DNA of 32,203 bases, from assembly GCA_964550935.1 (NCBI GenBank), contig CAZKBB010000027.1:1-32203 (forward strand), written 5' to 3'. The notes under the pieces were generated by a model, which had not been told where the DNA came from, searched no databases, and saw only the letters and a program-made list of their open reading frames with translations. The stretch is from JBCBSP01 sp964550935. Lineage in GTDB: Bacteria; Pseudomonadota; Alphaproteobacteria; Caulobacterales; Maricaulaceae. Made by a program: the position numbers and the translations under genes. Below, piece by piece: positions 15,485-23,844 of this stretch; position 1 is the first letter of the stretch, and each line of letters begins with the position of its first letter.

Positions 15485-17554
15485 CTAGCTCTGGCCTTCA
15501 AAGCTCAGCGTGACGAACATGCCCCGGTCACGGTCGACGCGTTCGGAACCGATCAAGGCGCCAGACCGGTCGGGCGCGAAAAACACGCGCTCGGTGAAGA
15601 AGTTTCTATGGCTAAGATTACGCACTGCGAAGCGTGATTTCACGCCCAACCACCGCGTTGTCTCTACAAAGACTTCCACTTGATCGGCGGTGCGCGTATC
15701 CGAGATTTCATCGGCGAAATAGCCGACGATCTCGCTGGCGGCCGTGTACTCGACACCCCAAGAGGCCTCAAGCGAGGGCAAATCCTGGCGGAAGGACACC
15801 GACGCGACCGGACTTGTTATATTCGTCAAGCCTCTTGAGACGCCGGTGAGCGGATCGTCAAACTGGGAGTCCTGGAGCGTCGCGCTGACTTCGAGCAATC
15901 CGCCCGGGATCAAGGGCTGCAACTGAAGCGAACCGGTGATTTCGACACCCCAGACGCGAGCGTCGCCCGCGTTCGCCAGGCCGAACGCGCCGGACGGCAA
16001 CACACGCTGCTCGAGCACGTCGGTGCGCCACTCATGAAACAGTTCGACATTCAGGGCGCCGACCGCTTCTTCGCGCCAATCGAGCGCGAAGTCGGCCCGC
16101 CAGGTCTGGTCCGGGGCAAGATCTGGATTGCCGCCAAACTGGCGGTCCTGCTCGCCTTCAGCCGAGGCGGCGAAGTTACCAAAATCAAGCTGACCGATTG
16201 TGCGCCGCGCACCCAAACGCAGCTGCAGCGAAGACGTCGGCCGGTAAAGTAGGTTGGCGAAGGGCTTTGCGAAAATGAAAGCCTGGCTATTGTCCACATC
16301 GCCCGAAACCGAAATCTCTGAGGCTTCTATGGCCATCCCGCTTTCAAGGGTCCACTTCGGAGAAAGGGTCCACACCAGGTTTGCGAACACCTCGCCGCGG
16401 ATTTCTTCAACAAGAACATTTGCGGCCGGAAGGCTGACGCGCGCTTCCAGGCCATCCGACTGACGATTGAAGAACGCCAATTCACTATCGAGGCGGTTAT
16501 AGGCGGCCTCCAGTCCGAACTCAGGCCTGATCGGCCGCTCCCCTCCACGGGCGAGCGTCGTTCGCAGGATCGTTTCAAGGGGAAGCTGACGGTTGGTGAA
16601 GCGCGAACCGCCGCGGACTGTCTCCACCGGGCGCTCTACCCGAACGATCGTCTCCTCGTCGAGCGGTGACGACGTGGCCAGCGCGATGATCTTGTACGTC
16701 CAGTCGTTTGCGTAGCTTCGCGTCCAGTCGACCCCCGCTTCCCCGGTCCATTTGACACTGTCGAAATCAACGTAAACACGGCCATCCGGGGCGCCACCGG
16801 GTTCGCGCCCGTCGAACTGAAACCGGTCGGTCACAGGAAAGAACCCTGACCCGCCCGCGCGTGCGTTCAATGTGAGCGTCCCGCCACCGACCGGTCGAGA
16901 CGCTTCCGTCGAGACAAAGCCTTGTGTGAGAACGCTGGGACGGTCTTCGATCTGAGCGGCCAGGAGATCACCTTGCGCGTCGAAACGGTCCCGCCGGCCG
17001 ACAAGATCAAACTGCTCCCAGAAACCATTGAGCTTCGTTGACGTCGACCAGGCTCCCAGCCGGGCGGACACGGAGCCCTCAAGAGAGGGATAGGTAACGC
17101 CTTCGGAATTGCGCTCGATCTCGGCCCGCCAGGTCGCCGAGCGCGCCCGCCCCGCTCTGATGATGTTCGCCACGACGGTCTGGCCCGCCGCTTCGCTTGT
17201 CCCCGCGGGACCCCGGATGACCACCACGCGCGCGACATCGTTGGCGGGTATGCGGGTCAGAGAGTCGGCCACGCCTCCGGATTTCGACGTCGGCCGGACG
17301 CCGTCAACAAGGACGTTGCCCGCCGCGCCGCCGAAGCCACGAAGATCATCACCCGCATCAAAGCTGAAGCCCGGGATGCGGGCGACGATGTCTCGAGCCG
17401 TTTGCGGATTGAAGCGATCAAAATAGGCGCGCGGATAGACTTGGCGGTCGGTGGCGCTCTCCAGCGCCGGGTCCGATTGTGCTTCAGCGGCCGAGACGAT
17501 GGGAGCGGCGATCAAAGCGATAGCGCCGAAGAGCAGGAAATTTAATCGTGACAC
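15485..17554 (-). CDS. TonB-dependent receptor of the predicted zinc regulon
   Basis: A 689-residue outer-membrane receptor. The signal peptide ends at about AEAQ (residues 1-26). The plug domain includes TARDIVARIPGFSFDAGDD, GNVLVDGVRPTSKSGG and VARVVVIRGPAG. The rest is barrel, including NPDLAPDQTWRADFAL and a C-terminal MFVTLSFEGQS. No clear TonB box is visible. The predicted GTG start at 17554 is 12 bp after the merC stop, so the two are one transcription unit under the Zur-like site at 17984-18000. Substrate is inferred to be zinc or a zinc chelate from this context only. It converges on the COG0523 gene with 3 bp between stop codons. Composition is somewhat less GC-rich than the flanks. 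Confidence 0.85.
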   Translation of the reverse strand: MSRLNFLLFGAIALIAAPIVSAAEAQSDPALESATDRQVYPRAYFDRFNPQTARDIVARIPGFSFDAGDDLRGFGGAAGNVLVDGVRPTSKSGGVADSLTRIPANDVARVVVIRGPAGTSEAAGQTVVANIIRAGRARSATWRAEIERNSEGVTYPSLEGSVSARLGAWSTSTKLNGFWEQFDLVGRRDRFDAQGDLLAAQIEDRPSVLTQGFVSTEASRPVGGGTLTLNARAGGSGFFPVTDRFQFDGREPGGAPDGRVYVDFDSVKWTGEAGVDWTRSYANDWTYKIIALATSSPLDEETIVRVERPVETVRGGSRFTNRQLPLETILRTTLARGGERPIRPEFGLEAAYNRLDSELAFFNRQSDGLEARVSLPAANVLVEEIRGEVFANLVWTLSPKWTLESGMAIEASEISVSGDVDNSQAFIFAKPFANLLYRPTSSLQLRLGARRTIGQLDFGNFAASAEGEQDRQFGGNPDLAPDQTWRADFALDWREEAVGALNVELFHEWRTDVLEQRVLPSGAFGLANAGDARVWGVEITGSLQLQPLIPGGLLEVSATLQDSQFDDPLTGVSRGLTNITSPVASVSFRQDLPSLEASWGVEYTAASEIVGYFADEISDTRTADQVEVFVETTRWLGVKSRFAVRNLSHRNFFTERVFFAPDRSGALIGSERVDRDRGMFVTLSFEGQS

Positions 17555-17566
17555 AATGGCGCGAGC

Positions 17567-17932
17567 TCAACGAAGCTGGCGCATAAAGCGCCAGAGATGC
17601 GCGCCCGCCAGAACGATCGCGCCAATGACCGTGAGCAGCGTTTCATGATCGTGAAGCGCTTCGACAAATGCGGCGGCCGTCAACACGATCAGCCCGGCGC
17701 CGGCGGCGGTGCTGAACGGCCACAGCGATTTGCGGCTCAGGCTGCGCCAGATGGCGGAACCGCTGACCGGCCAGGCCGCGAGCACGAACGCCGTGTGCAC
17801 CCACTCGGCCTCAGCGATCGCTCCAGCGACAGGAAGAAAGGCGCTCAACAAGGGCAGAGCAAGGCAGTGGATCAGACAGAGGCCGGACAAGCCGACCGCG
17901 GCGACATCAACGGAGGCGGTTCTGGTCGTCAT
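17567..17932 (-). CDS. MerC-domain inner-membrane protein
   Basis: A 121-residue membrane protein with about four hydrophobic helices. The first carries GLSGLCLIHCLALPLL with C19, H22 and C23, a typical metal-handling motif of MerC-domain proteins; there is also a HDHE cluster between helices 3 and 4. MerC was defined as a mercuric ion transporter. Many chromosomal homologues have no mercury context, and no merA, merR or merT is present here. Start 17932 is chosen for the GAGGAG ribosome-binding site 5 bases upstream; the longer frame to 18001 runs into the operator. Placement as first gene of an operon with a TonB receptor suggests a role in zinc handling or uptake, which is inference. Confidence 0.82.
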   Translation of the reverse strand: MTTRTASVDVAAVGLSGLCLIHCLALPLLSAFLPVAGAIAEAEWVHTAFVLAAWPVSGSAIWRSLSRKSLWPFSTAAGAGLIVLTAAAFVEALHDHETLLTVIGAIVLAGAHLWRFMRQLR

Positions 17933-17983
17933 GGAGACTCCTCGCGTCGGTGGCGCCGCCAAGAATGCGCTTACACCTACAAA

Positions 17984-18000
17984 AATGTTATAACATAACA
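17984..18000. promoter_or_regulatory. Zur-like operator 2 (merC-TonB receptor promoter)
   Basis: On the minus strand the site reads TGTTATGTTATAACATT. Its core ATGTTATAACAT (17985-17996) is a perfect 12-bp palindrome. It is centred about 58 bp upstream of the merC start. The near identity to operator 1 and its location upstream of another metal gene are the main evidence for a shared regulator, most likely Zur. No zur gene is in the window. Confidence 0.7.
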
Positions 18001-18184
18001 CTCGTTAAGCGAGGTCGTTTCGTGTGGCAATACGGAACTCCGCCAGAGGGGCGTCGTTCGCCGAGGTGAAAGGTCACCTTTTGCCCGTGTATGCGGTACA
18101 GAAGCGCCAGACTGACATGTCCGCGCCCTTGCGGCGCTAAATTTTGAGGCTCTCTCCATGGCGACGCATCTATAGCTCGGCGCC

Positions 18185-18582
18185 GCCGCGGTCGTGTGGT
18201 TGAATTCGTTGGACGAGTGATGGATCGCATGAAACGCCCAGAGCAGGCCGATGCGGTGCGACATGCGGTGCTCGGCGTAATAGGCGAGTTCATGGATCAG
18301 AAAGGCGAGCGGCAGCGCCAGCCAGAGACTGTCGATCGTGAACAGCCTGCCCTGCTCATAGACCACCACGTAGAGCGCCAAAGGCAGCAGCCCGCCAAGC
18401 ACGATCCCGAGCACTGAGTTCATCAGGTTGAGCCCGATGGAGCACAGCGCGTCGCGATCGTCGTACCGCGCCCCGCGAAAGGCGGCTAACGCCCGCTCCC
18501 CGAGCAACAACGAGAAATAACCGCCGGCCAGCCACTATACGCTGTCAGGCCCGCCCAGCGTCTCAATCACGGTTTCGATCAT
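18185..18582 (-). pseudogene. Broken sterol desaturase/fatty acid hydroxylase family gene
   Basis: The frame starts at ATG 18582 (GAGGAT ribosome-binding site upstream) with MIETVIETLGGPDSV. It hits an in-frame TAG at 18535-18537, then continues in the same frame with WLAGGYFSLLLGERALAAFR and membrane helices. The first histidine boxes of the di-iron family follow: HELAYYAEHRMSH and HAIHHSSNEFNHTTA. Homology stops at about 18185, directly after the HAIHHSS box, and the C-terminal half (further helices and the last histidine box) is missing. A nonsense codon plus a 3' truncation make a functional hydroxylase very unlikely. A shorter start at 18510 would still lack the last histidine box. Neighbouring carotenoid oxygenase suggests the ancestral enzyme acted on carotenoids or related lipids. 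Confidence 0.75.
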
Positions 18583-18842
18583 CAAATCCTCATCGTGCGC
18601 CACGATGATGGCGAAAGCTGAGACCGGGCGCAAATCGCATTTACCCAAGCGCGCGCGGTGCGCGGCGGCGACGCGCGCGCCCCTCCGTTCACGCTTCGCG
18701 AACGGCGAACGGGCGCCGTTGGCGAACCCGGCCCGTCCGGCGGCGAAAGCGCGCTGGCGGCGCGGGGCGAGCGCATCTTCCTTCGCTATCGCACCGCTTA
18801 AGGCCAATCGCCTTGGCGGGCGTCACCAGAAGGAGAAGAGCC

Positions 18843-19280
18843 ATGAAACGCCTGTTTTCGAAAACCGCAGTGTTGGCCGTGTTGGCGTGCGCAGCCGCGC
18901 CGGCGACCGGCGCGGCGCAGGAGCCGATCCCGGTGCGCGTGGAGATCGCCGGGGTGGAGGCTCGAACCGGCTATATCCGCGCCGCCCTTTATTCGGATGG
19001 TGGCTGGGAGCAGCGGCCGGTACACACGGTCACCGTGGCCGTCGGCGAGGGCGCGCCCGTCCTCGAGCTTCAGGCTCCCGGCGAGGGGCGCTACGCGATC
19101 AGGCTGTTTCACGACGTCGACGGCGACGGCGAACTCGACAGCAATCTGATGGGGTTTCCCACCGAGCCTTACGGGACATCGAACGATGCCCCGCCGCGCT
19201 TCGGTCCGCCGGCCTTCGACGACGCCGTATTCGAACTCGGCGCCGGCGGCGCGGCCCAGATCATTACGTTGCAAGGGTAG
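18843..19280 (+). CDS. DUF2141 domain-containing exported protein
   Basis: A 145-residue periplasmic or exported protein with signal peptide MKRLFSKTAVLAVLACAAAP...GAA. The mature part is one DUF2141 domain: VRVEIAGVEARTGYIRAALY, then YAIRLFHDVDGDGELDSN, LMGFPTEPYGTSND and a C-terminal strand. The DxDGDGELD segment resembles a calcium-binding loop. Function is unknown. Start 18843 is preferred over upstream in-frame ATG because of a GGAGAAGAG ribosome-binding site and the signal peptide. It is 9 bp from the carotenoid oxygenase start, so they are probably co-transcribed. Confidence 0.85.
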   Translation: MKRLFSKTAVLAVLACAAAPATGAAQEPIPVRVEIAGVEARTGYIRAALYSDGGWEQRPVHTVTVAVGEGAPVLELQAPGEGRYAIRLFHDVDGDGELDSNLMGFPTEPYGTSNDAPPRFGPPAFDDAVFELGAGGAAQIITLQG

Positions 19281-19289
19281 GGGACCGTC

Positions 19290-20741
19290 ATGACCGCTCT
19301 GACCCGCAGATCCTTCGCCGCGCTTCTACTGGGCGGCGCGGCGAGCCTTTCCGCGCCCGTCCTGGCGGGTCTGGGAACCCCAAGCCTTCGCGCTGAGCCG
19401 CGCGGCTGGCGGGCCGGGTTCTCAACCCCTGAGGCGCGCCTGGATTCAACGATGACCCGCCTGTCGGGTCGCCTGCCCGACGGTCTTCGCGGCGTGCTCT
19501 ATCGCAACGGCCCGGCGCAGTTCGAGCGAGATGGCGAACGCCTCGGGCACTGGTTCGACGGCGACGGCATGATCCAGCGCTTCGAAGTCGGCTCCCGCGC
19601 GGTCCGTCACCGGGGCCGGTTCGTGGACACGCACAAGCGGCGAGTCGAAGAGGCGGCCGGGCGGTTCGTCTACGCCGGCTTCGGGTCCTCGCCGACGCAA
19701 GCGCGGGGTTCGGCCCGGCCTGACGACATGAACGTCGCCAACACCAGCGTGCTGACGTTGGGCGACGAAATCTGGGCCCTGTGGGAAGGGGGATCACCCT
19801 GGCGCGTTGATGCGGACACGCTGGAGACCCTCGGCCGCAAGGCGTTCGAGGGCGGGGCCGACGGCCTACCCTTCTCGGCCCACCCCAAACGCGATCGTGA
19901 CGGCTCGATCTGGAACTTCGGCGCGTTCGGGCGGCGATGCGTGATCTGGCGCCTCGGGGTGGATGGCGCCCTTGAGCGGGCTCAGCTTCTGGAGTTGCCG
20001 GTCCCGAGCCTGATGCACGATTTCGCAATCACCGAGCGGTTCGTGATCCTGGTCCTGCCGCCGCTTCTGCACACCGGCGCCGCGGCGGAAACGGTGATCG
20101 ACCAGCACGAATGGCGCCCCGATGAGCCGATGCGGATCGCCGTCGTTGACAAGCAGACCCTCACCGTCCGCTCCGTCTACGAGCTGCCGGCGCGCTACAT
20201 GTTTCATGTGGGCAATGCGTACGAAGCCGCGGACGGAGAAATCCGCTTCGACGCCTTCCTGTCCGAAGACGCCGACTTCGCCCGCCATGGCGCGCGCGCT
20301 CTGGCGCAGGGCGTCTATAGCGATGACCCCGGCGCCAGGCCGTGCCTGATCCGCCTTGCGCCGTCCGGCGCCGCCGAGATGGAGGTCCATGACGGACGCG
20401 GCGAGTTTCCCCAAATCGACGCCCGCCTGGCCACGCGCGGTCACGAGCGGCTCTACGGCGTGACGCCGACAGGGCTGGGCTGCTGGAACTGGCGCACCGG
20501 GGCGTTCGCATCGTTCGATTACGGTGCTGACCACTGGTCTGAGGAGCCGCTATTCGTGCCTAAGTCGCGTGGCGGCCCGGACGGTTGGCTCATCACGACA
20601 GCGCTCAACGGCGCCGCGGGGCGGACCGAACTCCACGTGTTCGACGCCCAGCGACTGGCGGACGGCCCGGTGGCGAGCTTTGGGTGTCCCTACGCGCTGC
20701 CGCTGGGCTTCCATGGCGCATTCGCACCCGCCCGCGCCTAG
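19290..20741 (+). CDS. Carotenoid oxygenase (carotenoid cleavage dioxygenase family)
   Basis: A 483-residue non-heme iron dioxygenase of the RPE65/CCD family. The four iron-binding histidines of the seven-bladed propeller can be located: H198 (SAHPKRD), H243 (LMHDFAIT), H306 (YMFHVGN) and H475 (LGFHGAF). DGDGMIQRF and LYRNGPAQFERDG near the N-terminus are family hallmarks. The N-terminus, LTRRSFAALLLGGAASLSAP, is a twin-arginine (Tat) signal, so the folded enzyme is exported. Family members cleave double bonds of carotenoids or stilbene-like compounds; the substrate cannot be told. Its TAG overlaps the pyrC stop in a shared CTAG. Confidence 0.88.
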   Translation: MTALTRRSFAALLLGGAASLSAPVLAGLGTPSLRAEPRGWRAGFSTPEARLDSTMTRLSGRLPDGLRGVLYRNGPAQFERDGERLGHWFDGDGMIQRFEVGSRAVRHRGRFVDTHKRRVEEAAGRFVYAGFGSSPTQARGSARPDDMNVANTSVLTLGDEIWALWEGGSPWRVDADTLETLGRKAFEGGADGLPFSAHPKRDRDGSIWNFGAFGRRCVIWRLGVDGALERAQLLELPVPSLMHDFAITERFVILVLPPLLHTGAAAETVIDQHEWRPDEPMRIAVVDKQTLTVRSVYELPARYMFHVGNAYEAADGEIRFDAFLSEDADFARHGARALAQGVYSDDPGARPCLIRLAPSGAAEMEVHDGRGEFPQIDARLATRGHERLYGVTPTGLGCWNWRTGAFASFDYGADHWSEEPLFVPKSRGGPDGWLITTALNGAAGRTELHVFDAQRLADGPVASFGCPYALPLGFHGAFAPARA

Positions 20742-21832
20742 GAGACCAGGCGCCAGTTCAGCCGTTCGCCGGCGTGGAAGGGGGTGACGTCTTCACCATC
20801 CGGGTCGATGGCCCCCGGCACGTCGAGCCCTGAACGCTCCAGCGTGATCTCGCCGTCGTTCAGGGGCAGGCCATAAAAGCGCGGCCCGTGCTCGGAGGCG
20901 AAGCCCTCCAGCTTGTCCAGGCACCCCAGCTCTTCAAAGGTCTGGGCGTAGCTTTCCAGCGCGACCGGCGCGGAGAAGATGCCCGCGCACCCGCACGCGC
21001 TCTCCTTGGCGTGGCGCTCATGGGGCGCGGAATCGGTGCCCAGGAAGAAGTTCGCGTTGCCGGTCGCGACGATCTCGCGCAAGGCCTCTTTGTGTTGGCG
21101 GCGCTTGGCCACGGGCAGGCAGTACATGTGCGGGCGAATCCCGCCGACCAGCATGTCGTTGCGGTCGAGGCGCAGATGGTGGGCGGTGATCGTCGCGGCG
21201 AGCCGGTCTCCGCCGGCCAGCACGAAGTCGACGGAGTCCTTCGTGGTGATGTGCTCCAGCACCACCTTCAGATCGGGAAAGCGCTCCATCGTGGGCGCGA
21301 GAATGCGCTCGATGAACACCTTCTCCCGGTCGAAGATGTCGACATCGTCGCTGACCACCTCGCCATGGACGAGGAGCGGCATGGAGATCTCGGCCATGCG
21401 CGCCAGCACGGCGTCGATATTTCCGATGTCCGTGACCCCGCGGTCGGAGTTCGTGGTGGCGCCGGCCGGATAGAGCTTGCAGGCGGTGAACACGCCCTCT
21501 TCGAACCCGCGCGCGACCTCGTCCGGGTCGATCGTGTCGGTGAGGTAGGCGGTCATCAGCGGCTCGAACCCGCTCGTGCGACCGGCCGCGTCGAGGATGC
21601 GCTCGCGATAGGCGCGCGCGGCCTCGATCGTGGTGATCGGCGGGACGAGGTTGGGCATCACGATGGCGCGGCGGAACTGACGCGCGGTGTAAGGCGCGAC
21701 GAGCTTCAGCATGTCGCCATCGCGCAGGTGCAGATGCCAGTCGTCCGGCGTTCGGATAGTCAAGGTCTCGGTCAAGGCGGGCTCCGGCTGAGTATCGACC
21801 GTCGTTTTAACGCCTTCAGGCGGATTCGCCAC
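20738..21832 (-). CDS. pyrC: Dihydroorotase, type II (PyrC)
   Basis: Pyrimidine biosynthesis enzyme that interconverts N-carbamoyl-aspartate and dihydroorotate; 364 residues. Zinc ligands and active-site motifs are in order: DDWHLHLRDG (H33, H35), the carboxylated lysine in ACKLYPAGATTNSD, VHGEVV, EHITTKDSV and GTDSAPHERHAKE. The long frame starts at a GTG at 21832, about 20 residues longer than usual. A TTG at 21775 with CGGAG 7 bases upstream gives a start closer to the family's usual TLTIRxPDDWHLHLRDG opening. The true start is therefore uncertain. Cytoplasmic. Confidence 0.92.
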   Translation of the reverse strand: MANPPEGVKTTVDTQPEPALTETLTIRTPDDWHLHLRDGDMLKLVAPYTARQFRRAIVMPNLVPPITTIEAARAYRERILDAAGRTSGFEPLMTAYLTDTIDPDEVARGFEEGVFTACKLYPAGATTNSDRGVTDIGNIDAVLARMAEISMPLLVHGEVVSDDVDIFDREKVFIERILAPTMERFPDLKVVLEHITTKDSVDFVLAGGDRLAATITAHHLRLDRNDMLVGGIRPHMYCLPVAKRRQHKEALREIVATGNANFFLGTDSAPHERHAKESACGCAGIFSAPVALESYAQTFEELGCLDKLEGFASEHGPRFYGLPLNDGEITLERSGLDVPGAIDPDGEDVTPFHAGERLNWRLVS

Positions 21833-21847
21833 TTGCGTCGGAACGGC

Positions 21848-22081
21848 TCACTCGTCGTCGCGGTTCTTCTGGCTGAAGACGGCGAAGCCGATCTGCGCGC
21901 CGGCGAAGGTCGTGCCGATGAAAAAGGCCAGAAGCATGATCGCCGCGATCCCGGCGCCGGACTGAGAGGCGAGGGTGCGCAGATTGGCGATGTCGAAAGC
22001 GAGTAGAAGGGCTGTGAAGACCAGCGCGATCGCGAAGCCGACCGCCGCGTGATGGATCATCAGTCGCATGAGGCTCGGCAT
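21848..22081 (-). CDS. Small two-helix membrane protein, function unknown
   Basis: A 77-residue protein with two clear transmembrane segments (AVGFAIALVFTALLLAF and IAAIMLLAFFIGTTFAGAQIGFAVF) and a short polar C-terminus ending KNRDDE. No named family is recognised. The ATG at 22081 is preferred because AAGGA lies about 11 bases before it. The ATG at 22093 would have that motif directly adjoining and adds four residues. It is followed by pyrC on the same strand, 15 bp away, and could be co-transcribed. Confidence 0.7.
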   Translation of the reverse strand: MPSLMRLMIHHAAVGFAIALVFTALLLAFDIANLRTLASQSGAGIAAIMLLAFFIGTTFAGAQIGFAVFSQKNRDDE

Positions 22082-22200
22082 GGCGCGTCTCATCCTTGGA
22101 TTTTGTAATCAGCTAGCCCGCAGCCGGGACGTGGCGAGGCGAGGCGCGCGTCAGCGCGCGATTCACGCTAGCATCACGCCGACAAATCAGGGGCGGGGTC

Positions 22201-22785
22201 ATGGGCGTACTGATCGCAGGACTGATCTTGTTCATCGGGGCGCACGCGCTGCGCATCGTTCGCGTGCGCGGCGCAGCCCTGGCGCTGCTCGGTCCGCAGC
22301 TGCACATGATCGCGATTTCGTTTCTGAGCGCGGCCGGGCTCGCGCTGATCATCTACGGCAAGATCCTCGCCCACCCGTCCGAGATGGTGTGGGTCCCGCC
22401 GCCCTGGACGCGGTTTGCGCCGCTGATCACGACGCCGCTCGCGATGACCTTGGTTATCGCCGCCTATGCGCCGAGCCATATCCGCAAATGGACGCGCCAT
22501 CCCATGACGCTTGGCGTGCTTTTGTGGGCGAGCGGGCATCTGGTCGCGAACGGCGATCTCGCCTCCCTCGTTCTGTTTGCGAGCCTTGCGGCCTGGTCAC
22601 TGCTTCTGGCGATCACCGCCTATGCGCAGGGCGGGGGTTATGGCACGCACGCCTCCCGGACGGCCGACGGCGCGGCGATCGTCCTCGGCCTCGCCCTCGC
22701 GGCGCTGACGGCGGCGTTTCACATGCAGCTTTTCGGCGTGGCGGTCATCGGGTTTGCATCCGAAAGCCCGCCTTCGGGCATCTGA
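22201..22785 (+). CDS. NnrU family membrane protein
   Basis: A 194-residue polytopic inner-membrane protein with about six hydrophobic helices. Family features are the N-terminal GLILFIGAHALRIV, the WVPPPWTRFAPLITTPLAMTLV segment, and the HIRKWTRHPMTLGVLLWASGHLVANGD stretch, whose arginine-histidine-proline pattern resembles isoprenylcysteine-methyltransferase-like membrane proteins. NnrU was first noted near nitrite/nitric oxide reduction genes, but here no denitrification gene is present, so no function is assigned. A GGGGCGGGG purine tract precedes the ATG. Confidence 0.85.
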   Translation: MGVLIAGLILFIGAHALRIVRVRGAALALLGPQLHMIAISFLSAAGLALIIYGKILAHPSEMVWVPPPWTRFAPLITTPLAMTLVIAAYAPSHIRKWTRHPMTLGVLLWASGHLVANGDLASLVLFASLAAWSLLLAITAYAQGGGYGTHASRTADGAAIVLGLALAALTAAFHMQLFGVAVIGFASESPPSGI

Positions 22786-22862
22786 TCGTGTAACAGCGCG
22801 GCTCATCGCCTGCGCCAAGTCATGAGACCGCGCCCGCCGGCGCGAGACAAGGAGCGACGACA

Positions 22863-23267
22863 ATGGAAGATACTCTGGTCCCCGTTGGCCTGTTCGCCAT
22901 GGTGCTCGGCATCGTGGCGGTGGTGAATTTCTACAATCACCGCAACCGCAAAGAGGTGCTGGACACCGTGCGCGAGGCGGTCAGATCCGGCCAGACGCTG
23001 GAGCCGGAGCTCGTCAAAAGCCTTGGCGTGAAACCGAAGAAGCAGGGCGGCGACATCAAAGCCGGGCTTGTCCTTCTGGCGATCGCGCTGGGCCTGGTCG
23101 GGCTCGGCTGGGGGCTGGAGAACAGCATCCCCGACCTGCAGGCCGATCCGAGCGCGCCGGACATGACGCTCCTGATGGCCGGCGTCGCGGCCATTCCCGG
23201 CCTCATCGGCGTCGTGCTCGTGATCTTCGGCCTGTTCGCCGCGATGACGTCCAAGGACAAGGACTAG
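22863..23267 (+). CDS. DUF6249-like membrane protein
   Basis: A 134-residue protein with three hydrophobic segments (near residues 5-24, 66-84 and 103-127). Between the first two is a cytoplasmic stretch, NRKEVLDTVREAVRSGQTLEPELVK, the characteristic pattern of the DUF6249 group. Function unknown. AAGGAGCGACGACA precedes the ATG. It is 32 bp upstream of an ECF sigma factor on the same strand; this gene order with a following small membrane protein suggests a single regulatory unit. Confidence 0.75.
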   Translation: MEDTLVPVGLFAMVLGIVAVVNFYNHRNRKEVLDTVREAVRSGQTLEPELVKSLGVKPKKQGGDIKAGLVLLAIALGLVGLGWGLENSIPDLQADPSAPDMTLLMAGVAAIPGLIGVVLVIFGLFAAMTSKDKD

Positions 23268-23299
23268 AGCCGCTGCAGCCATAGGAGCGCCGCCGGGCG

Positions 23300-23833
23300 G
23301 TGACCTCCGACGACGACCTCGCCGCGCTCGCATCCGCGGGCGATCGCAGCGCGTACTCAGCGCTCGTCACGCGTCATCAAGGCGCGGTGAGGGGGCTGTT
23401 GCGCCGGCTCGCGCGCAACGACGCCGCCGCGGACGATCTCGCCCAGGACGCCTTCGTGAAGGGCTGGCTGCGCATCGCAGACTATCGCGGCGAGGGCTCG
23501 GTGAAGTCCTGGCTCTGCCGGATCGCCTACACTGAGTTTCTCCAGGCGGCGCGCAAGGCCAAGACCCGCGCGCGCCACGAGGAGGCCGCCGGCGCGCAGG
23601 CCGACACGGTCGCCGCCCCGGTCGACGCCCCCGCCAACGTGGCGCTCGACCGCGCGCTCGCCCAGCTCGCCGAGGCCGAGCGGCGATGCGTCGTTCTGAA
23701 CTTCGCCGCCGGGATGAGTCACGCGGAAGTGGCCGAGGCCACAGGGCTTCCGCTCGGCACCGTGAAGAGCCATGTTAACCGCGGACGCGCCAAGCTGCGC
23801 GCCCTGCTCGACGGCGACGCCGACGCCGCGTGA
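23300..23833 (+). CDS. ECF-type RNA polymerase sigma factor
   Basis: A 177-residue sigma-70 family factor with only regions 2 and 4. Region 2 is seen in YSALVTRHQGAVRGLLRRL and DDLAQDAFVKGWLRI, the latter being the -10-recognition/core-binding helix. Region 4 is the helix-turn-helix GMSHAEVAEATGLPLGTVKSHVNRGRAKLR (about 140-169). An alanine/proline-rich linker connects them. The GTG start at 23300 follows the DUF6249 gene closely. Its stop lies 11 bp before the next gene's ATG. Target promoters unknown. Confidence 0.88.
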   Translation: MTSDDDLAALASAGDRSAYSALVTRHQGAVRGLLRRLARNDAAADDLAQDAFVKGWLRIADYRGEGSVKSWLCRIAYTEFLQAARKAKTRARHEEAAGAQADTVAAPVDAPANVALDRALAQLAEAERRCVVLNFAAGMSHAEVAEATGLPLGTVKSHVNRGRAKLRALLDGDADAA

Positions 23834-23844
23834 GGGAGATCAGG

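Noticed and set aside
17567..17932. Mercury resistance operon
   Set aside because: Only a MerC-domain protein is present; merA, merR, merT and merP are absent, and context points to zinc.
17984..18000. The two 17-bp sites as terminal inverted repeats of a mobile element
   Set aside because: Each site is itself palindromic, sits at promoter distance from metal genes, and there is no transposase or target duplication between or beside them.
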